Source: Spirochaetia bacterium
Lineage (GTDB): Bacteria; Spirochaetota; Spirochaetia; Treponematales; Breznakiellaceae
Direction: 5' to 3'
Assembly: GCA_025997795.1 (NCBI GenBank)
Contig: BNVB01000059.1
Location: 1-15,246 of the forward strand
Length of the DNA stretch: 15,246 nt
Shown in pieces: positions 11,431-15,246 of this stretch. Position 1 is the first letter of the stretch. Every line of letters starts with the position of its first letter. The notes beneath the pieces are model-generated. The model was not told the origin of the DNA, did no database searches, and worked only from the letters and a program-made list of their open reading frames with translations. A program made the translations under genes and the position numbers.

Positions 11431-12647
11431 AACTGCTAAAGGTTAAATTGGGATTGTTCCTGCTTTTACCGGCCCTGTCCCTTGGGGCGATGGATATGGG
11501 TTTGTTTGTGGATGGAACCGCCTCGCTTGAATCTCTGGGAAGCGGGAACGAAAACAGGTATGCCGTTTCCGGCACCCTCATTCCCTGGGTTTCTTCACCC
11601 CTCTTGGGCGAAAATGCTTTACTGTATGCGTCTGCGGGGCTTACCGCCGCTTACGAAAATAAAGAATTCACCCTGGTACCGGAACTTTTGCGTACCGAAT
11701 TTACCTGGTTTTTTAATAACAAGGCCGGTGCGGAACTTAAAGCCGGGCGTATGCAGTATAGCGATCCCCTGGGTTTTATTGCCGCAGGTCTCTTTGACGG
11801 CGTTTCTTTTTCCATGGACTGGGGCAATGCCGAGGTATATGCCGGGGCCTGGTATACCGGGCTGCTCTACAAAAAAAACGCCAATATCACCATGACCGGT
11901 ACTGAACTTCTTTCGTATGCGCTTCCGCTGGCCTATGATGATTTTTTTGATACCTACTTTGCACCCCGCCGAATGGTACTGGCCCTGGGTTACGAAAATC
12001 CAACCCTTACCGAACTTATCCGGCTTAAGCTTGCCCTCATTGCCCAATTCGATCTCAATGGCGAAGAAACACAGTACCACAGCCAGTACCTGGTTGGAAA
12101 GCTGTCCATTCCCCTGGGAAGGTTTTTTGTCGGCGAAGCGGGACTCTGTTTTGAAGCGGCACAAAATGCCGGTACAGCCAAGCTGGGCCTTGCCGGAGAA
12201 CTGGGGCTGGGCTATTTTCTTCCCACCGCCATACAGGACAAAATTGCTCTTTTGGGCCGTTTTTCCAGCGGCACCGTGGAAGGCGCTCCCATTGGGACCT
12301 TTACTCCCATTACCACCGAATCCCAGGGAAAGATCCTTAAGGCAAAATTGTCGGGTCTTTCCATGATAAGCCTAACGTACACAGCCCGGCTCTTGGAAAC
12401 CCTTTCGGTAACGGTGGAAAATTCCTATTTTGTACGGAGTGATCTGGCATCGTACCAGGGCTGGCCCGCCGGAAAAGAAGGCTATTTTTTGGGAGATGAA
12501 TTAGCTGCAAGTCTCCTCTGGCGTCCTCTTTCGGATCTGCAAATCAATCTGGGGGGCGGTGTGTTTCTTCCCTCCCTGGGAAATGTTGCAAAAAATGAAC
12601 CGGCCCGTTGGCGGATAGAACTGAGTGTATTACTGGCCTTGTATTAA
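11427..12647 (+). CDS. predicted outer-membrane beta-barrel protein
   Basis: The 406-residue product has a signal peptide (LGLFLLLPALSLGA, cleavage about residue 21) and then alternating hydrophobic/polar strands rich in Gly and aromatics across its whole length (for example ALLYASAGLTAAYENK, GAELKAGRMQYSD, FVGEAGLCFEAAQNAG, LSVTVENSYFV). The C-terminus RIELSVLLALY ends in an aromatic, as typical for proteins inserted by the BAM machinery. I recognise no specific family. ATG 11427 has GGAGGG at 11415-11420 and overlaps the OmpA-domain gene by four bases, so the two are likely partners in the outer membrane and periplasm. Confidence 0.8.
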   Translation: MKLLKVKLGLFLLLPALSLGAMDMGLFVDGTASLESLGSGNENRYAVSGTLIPWVSSPLLGENALLYASAGLTAAYENKEFTLVPELLRTEFTWFFNNKAGAELKAGRMQYSDPLGFIAAGLFDGVSFSMDWGNAEVYAGAWYTGLLYKKNANITMTGTELLSYALPLAYDDFFDTYFAPRRMVLALGYENPTLTELIRLKLALIAQFDLNGEETQYHSQYLVGKLSIPLGRFFVGEAGLCFEAAQNAGTAKLGLAGELGLGYFLPTAIQDKIALLGRFSSGTVEGAPIGTFTPITTESQGKILKAKLSGLSMISLTYTARLLETLSVTVENSYFVRSDLASYQGWPAGKEGYFLGDELAASLLWRPLSDLQINLGGGVFLPSLGNVAKNEPARWRIELSVLLALY

Positions 12648-12668
12648 ATACCTGGACAAAGGAAGGAC

Positions 12669-13361
12669 ATGATGAACAGAACAAGCAACAAAAGCTTAAT
12701 GATGGCAGTTTTGGTTTTACTGCTTTTTTGTACCGGCGGGGTTTTTGCACAATCCGCCAGTGTAAGCGGATCAACTGTAAACGGATCAATTAAAGAATTA
12801 AGCGGTAACGTAGAACTTAAGCGTTCCGGTTCGGCGGCCTTTGTTCCCGCCAAAGCGGGGGATACGGTAACCAGGGATACCATCGTTTCTACCGGATTCA
12901 AAAGCACCGCCCTTATTACCGTGGGCAGTGCCGTTATTACCGTAAAACCCCTTACCCAGTTAAGTTTTGCGGAAATAAGCTCCCAGACAGGAACGGAAAC
13001 CCTGGATGTAAAACTCCAGGCCGGACGGGTACGGGTGGAGGTTCAGCCCCCGTCAGGAACCAGAGCTGCCATGACTGTCCGCAGTCCCAGCGCTACCGCT
13101 TCGGTCCGGGGAACCAGTTTTGAATTTGATACCCGCAACCTTACGGTAAACTCCGGAACCGTAGCGTTCCAGGGCAACAGGGGCGGTTTGATGCTTGTCA
13201 GCGCAGGTTCCACCAGCAGGGTGGATAACAATAGCAAAGCGGCAGATCCCTTAATGACCAATGCCGAAGCATTACTTCCTGCGGAAGTAAGTTCCGGCAA
13301 AAACCATGATGTAATCCCCGTGCATACGGTGGATATTTCCATCTCTGTAGAATTTATGTAA
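12669..13361 (+). CDS. periplasmic FecR-domain protein
   Basis: The 230-residue product has a signal peptide (LMMAVLVLLLFCTGGVFA, cleavage about residue 27) followed by a FecR-type beta domain: IKELSGNVELKRSGSAAFVP, AGDTVTRDTIVSTGFKSTAL, VKPLTQLSFAEI, and the diagnostic MTVRSPSATASVRGTSFEFD at residues 135-154. The last 70 residues continue the beta structure without a known motif. In the classical Fec system FecR passes an outer-membrane signal inward; free-standing FecR domains are common in spirochaetes and often stand next to CHASE2 sensors, as here. ATG 12669 is 5 bases after AAAGGA; ATG 12672 is equally possible. The gap to the next gene is 9 bp. Confidence 0.88.
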   Translation: MMNRTSNKSLMMAVLVLLLFCTGGVFAQSASVSGSTVNGSIKELSGNVELKRSGSAAFVPAKAGDTVTRDTIVSTGFKSTALITVGSAVITVKPLTQLSFAEISSQTGTETLDVKLQAGRVRVEVQPPSGTRAAMTVRSPSATASVRGTSFEFDTRNLTVNSGTVAFQGNRGGLMLVSAGSTSRVDNNSKAADPLMTNAEALLPAEVSSGKNHDVIPVHTVDISISVEFM

Positions 13362-13370
13362 GGAACTAGT

Positions 13371-15246
13371 ATGAGCATCTGGAAAAACACCCTCATAGGC
13401 CTGGCGGCGGCCGCTTTCTTTTCGCTTTTTTATATCATCGGGCTGTTTGGTCCCGCGGAAGATAAGATCTACGATCTGTTTCTCCGGTTCCGCTCCGGGC
13501 GGGAACGGATTAGCAATGTGGTTTTTCTTGATGTAGACGACGATGCCATTGCCTATAACGGCGTTTTTCCCTGGCCAAGGTCAGTTACCGCCGACGGTCT
13601 GCTTAGGCTCAAAGAATACGGCGCCCAGGCGGCGATCTTTGATATTGAATTTATCGACAAGGGGCCCGCAGGGGTCGATTCGGTATACCTTGATCAGGGG
13701 CTGCCCGCAGACTTTACCGGAAGTTTCGCAGAAATTTCCGGTAATGTATCGGCGCTGTTCAACGCTATTAACTCAGGCCGCCTTAATACTGCAGGGGCGT
13801 CCCGGTCCGCGGGGGAACTTCTGGAGCTTATCGGTACGGAACGGGAATACCTCTTAAACCGGGCCCGGAGTGTTGCCCGTGATAACGACGACTATTTATC
13901 CCGGGCTTCGGCGCTTTTTGGCAAAAGCTGGGCTACCCTTAACCTGCGAAGCGATCCCCTGTCGGACGAACAGGCCGAACGGCGTCCCATGGCGGAAGAA
14001 TTGTTTTCGTATCCGGTCAATGTTTCCTCCTTTGCCCATGAAGGCCCCTTTGTTGATATTCTTCCGGCCCTCCCGTCTTTTGCCAGGGCGGCGGAGGGTG
14101 CGGGATTTACCAACGTTGATATCGACAGCGACGGAGTCAGACGGCGTATTTACCTGGCGCAAAAAATCTTTGATCACTGGTACCTCCAGCTTGCCTTTGC
14201 GCCGCTTATCCATGCGATGGGAAACCCGGAACTGTTTCTGTATCCCCGTAAAATGGTAATCCAGAGAGACAACACTAACATCACCATTCCCCTGGATACC
14301 CGGGGCAGGATGATGCTTGACTGGCCCCCCGAAGATTATCTTAACAGCTACGACCATATTTCTTTTTCGGTTTTTTCTGCCCTGGAAGAAAATGAAACCC
14401 AGATGAACCAGTATGTCCGGGCGCTTTCCACCTCGGCTATTCCCTACTTTGCCCAGTTTGACAGTGAATTGAACAGCGTACCCCTGGTCCTGTTACGGAT
14501 TGAACGAAACATTGGCGAAGCTTCCCAGGCAAAAGCGCTGGCGCTGGAAAGTACCGGTGACCGCCCGGCGGCGGACGCCGCCTTTGACGACTATGTCCGT
14601 TACCGGGATGAAAACCGGGAGCTTATCCGGGAACTGGTAACCCTTGATCTGGGGGCCCGTGTGGCGGCGCTGGTTCCGTCCCTCTCGGCGGGAAATCCGG
14701 AAGCTGCCGCCATAAGCGAAGAAGCGGATTACATTACTGCTCTTTCAGGGTATCTTAAAACATCCCTGGAAGGATACAGTGTTTTTGAAGAACGGATAAA
14801 AACCATTAAAGACAAGTTTTGTATTTTAGGCCGGGTTGATACGGGAACCACCGATATTGGGGTTAATCCCTTCCACGGCGAGTATGTCAATGTAGGTACC
14901 CATGCGGTGGTACTGGATACGATTCTTTCCGGTTCTTTTATTAAGCCCCTTTCTCCGCTGTGGAGCATTGTACTTTCCCTCCTGGTACCGCTGTTCTTTT
15001 TTGTAAGCGCCCTGGAAATCCGGGGTAAAGCCTCGTCTCCCACGAAGCGGGCCATCATGGGTTTTGCCGCTGTTATTCTTATTGTTGCCGTAACAATACT
15101 GCTCTTCCGTTTTACCGGAATATTTCTGGGCCCCCTGGGTCCGGCGCTGGCCATGTTCAGCGCCGTTATTATCCGGGAGATTATTTCCTACCGGGGTTCT
15201 GAAAAAGAAAAACGCTTTTACCGCCGGGCCTTTGCCACCTACACAT
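13371..15246 (+). CDS. CHASE2-domain sensor, probably an adenylate cyclase (3' end outside window)
   Basis: The frame is open from ATG 13371 (AAGGA at 13360-13364) to the window end, 625 codons without a stop. An N-terminal anchor (IGLAAAAFFSLFYIIGLF) is followed by a CHASE2 extracytoplasmic domain: VVFLDVDDDAIAYNGVFPWPR, LLRLKEYGAQAAIFDIEF, later GAGFTNVDIDSDGVRRRIYL, FCILGRVDTGTTD and VNVGTHAVVLDTILSGSFI. A long helical insertion lies between about residues 340 and 480. Three membrane helices follow from about residue 525 (PLWSIVLSLLVPLFFFV; IMGFAAVILIVAVTILLF; LGPALAMFSAVII), then the linker EKRFYRRAFATYT, which in this family leads into a class III nucleotide cyclase. A histidine kinase or other output cannot be excluded since the output domain is not in the window. 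Confidence 0.87.
   Translation, partial: MSIWKNTLIGLAAAAFFSLFYIIGLFGPAEDKIYDLFLRFRSGRERISNVVFLDVDDDAIAYNGVFPWPRSVTADGLLRLKEYGAQAAIFDIEFIDKGPAGVDSVYLDQGLPADFTGSFAEISGNVSALFNAINSGRLNTAGASRSAGELLELIGTEREYLLNRARSVARDNDDYLSRASALFGKSWATLNLRSDPLSDEQAERRPMAEELFSYPVNVSSFAHEGPFVDILPALPSFARAAEGAGFTNVDIDSDGVRRRIYLAQKIFDHWYLQLAFAPLIHAMGNPELFLYPRKMVIQRDNTNITIPLDTRGRMMLDWPPEDYLNSYDHISFSVFSALEENETQMNQYVRALSTSAIPYFAQFDSELNSVPLVLLRIERNIGEASQAKALALESTGDRPAADAAFDDYVRYRDENRELIRELVTLDLGARVAALVPSLSAGNPEAAAISEEADYITALSGYLKTSLEGYSVFEERIKTIKDKFCILGRVDTGTTDIGVNPFHGEYVNVGTHAVVLDTILSGSFIKPLSPLWSIVLSLLVPLFFFVSALEIRGKASSPTKRAIMGFAAVILIVAVTILLFRFTGIFLGPLGPALAMFSAVIIREIISYRGSEKEKRFYRRAFATYT

Noticed and set aside
11619..12164. 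181-codon minus-strand open frame
   Set aside because: It lies antiparallel to the beta-barrel gene and shows no signal peptide, motif or ribosome site.
1..15246. CRISPR array, insertion sequence, rRNA or phage genes
   Set aside because: No spaced direct repeats, transposase, rRNA-like or phage structural sequence is visible anywhere in the window.

Overview
The window looks like a chromosomal segment of a spirochaete close to Treponema. That is an inference, not a database result. It rests on the order membrane protein - rplM - rpsI - recX, on a bacterial XPB-type helicase followed by a helicase-associated partner, on a tRNA with no encoded CCA, and on an envelope gene set in which the OmpA-type domain lacks the usual diaminopimelate-binding Asp, as would suit an ornithine-type peptidoglycan. 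Most genes are moderately GC-rich. The segment 7778-8528 is visibly AT-richer, and the minus-strand genes at 8718-9385 are somewhat so.

Left part (1-2430, all +): the end of a small membrane protein, then a strong sigma70-type promoter, rplM (L13), rpsI (S9), recX and a small secreted protein. A complete intrinsic-terminator structure lies inside the recX coding sequence and could act as an attenuator between ribosomal-protein and recX expression. recX also carries a cluster of palindromic GGAAACCGGGGTTCC-type units inserted in frame. A related copy, read in the same frame, sits in the helicase-associated gene 4.3 kb away.

Middle part: a minus-strand HI1420-type antitoxin with a gutted 34-residue remnant of its HI1419-type toxin, a well-formed promoter with a palindromic operator, and tRNA-Gly(CCC). 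Divergently, XPB helicase is followed by a helicase-associated protein that is split by a one-base shift at a run of seven G, and then by a NYN-LOTUS protein. An AT-rich MNT-HEPN (nucleotidyltransferase/HEPN) pair follows one base after that gene. Next come a short non-coding scar with an 11-bp perfect hairpin, and a minus-strand group: a 93-residue unknown, an overlapping 30-codon small ORF and an orphan HicB-type antitoxin. The middle is thus an accumulation site for toxin-antitoxin-like genes, two of which look decayed or orphaned.

Right part (9459-15246, all +): promoter, lipoprotein, then a tight run of OmpA-type periplasmic protein, outer-membrane beta-barrel, FecR-domain protein and a CHASE2 sensor that runs off the window. 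The last four have overlapping or near-contiguous ends and together span outer membrane, periplasm and inner membrane. The most economical reading is an envelope-sensing pathway feeding an inner-membrane CHASE2 output protein, probably a class III cyclase whose catalytic part lies outside the window.
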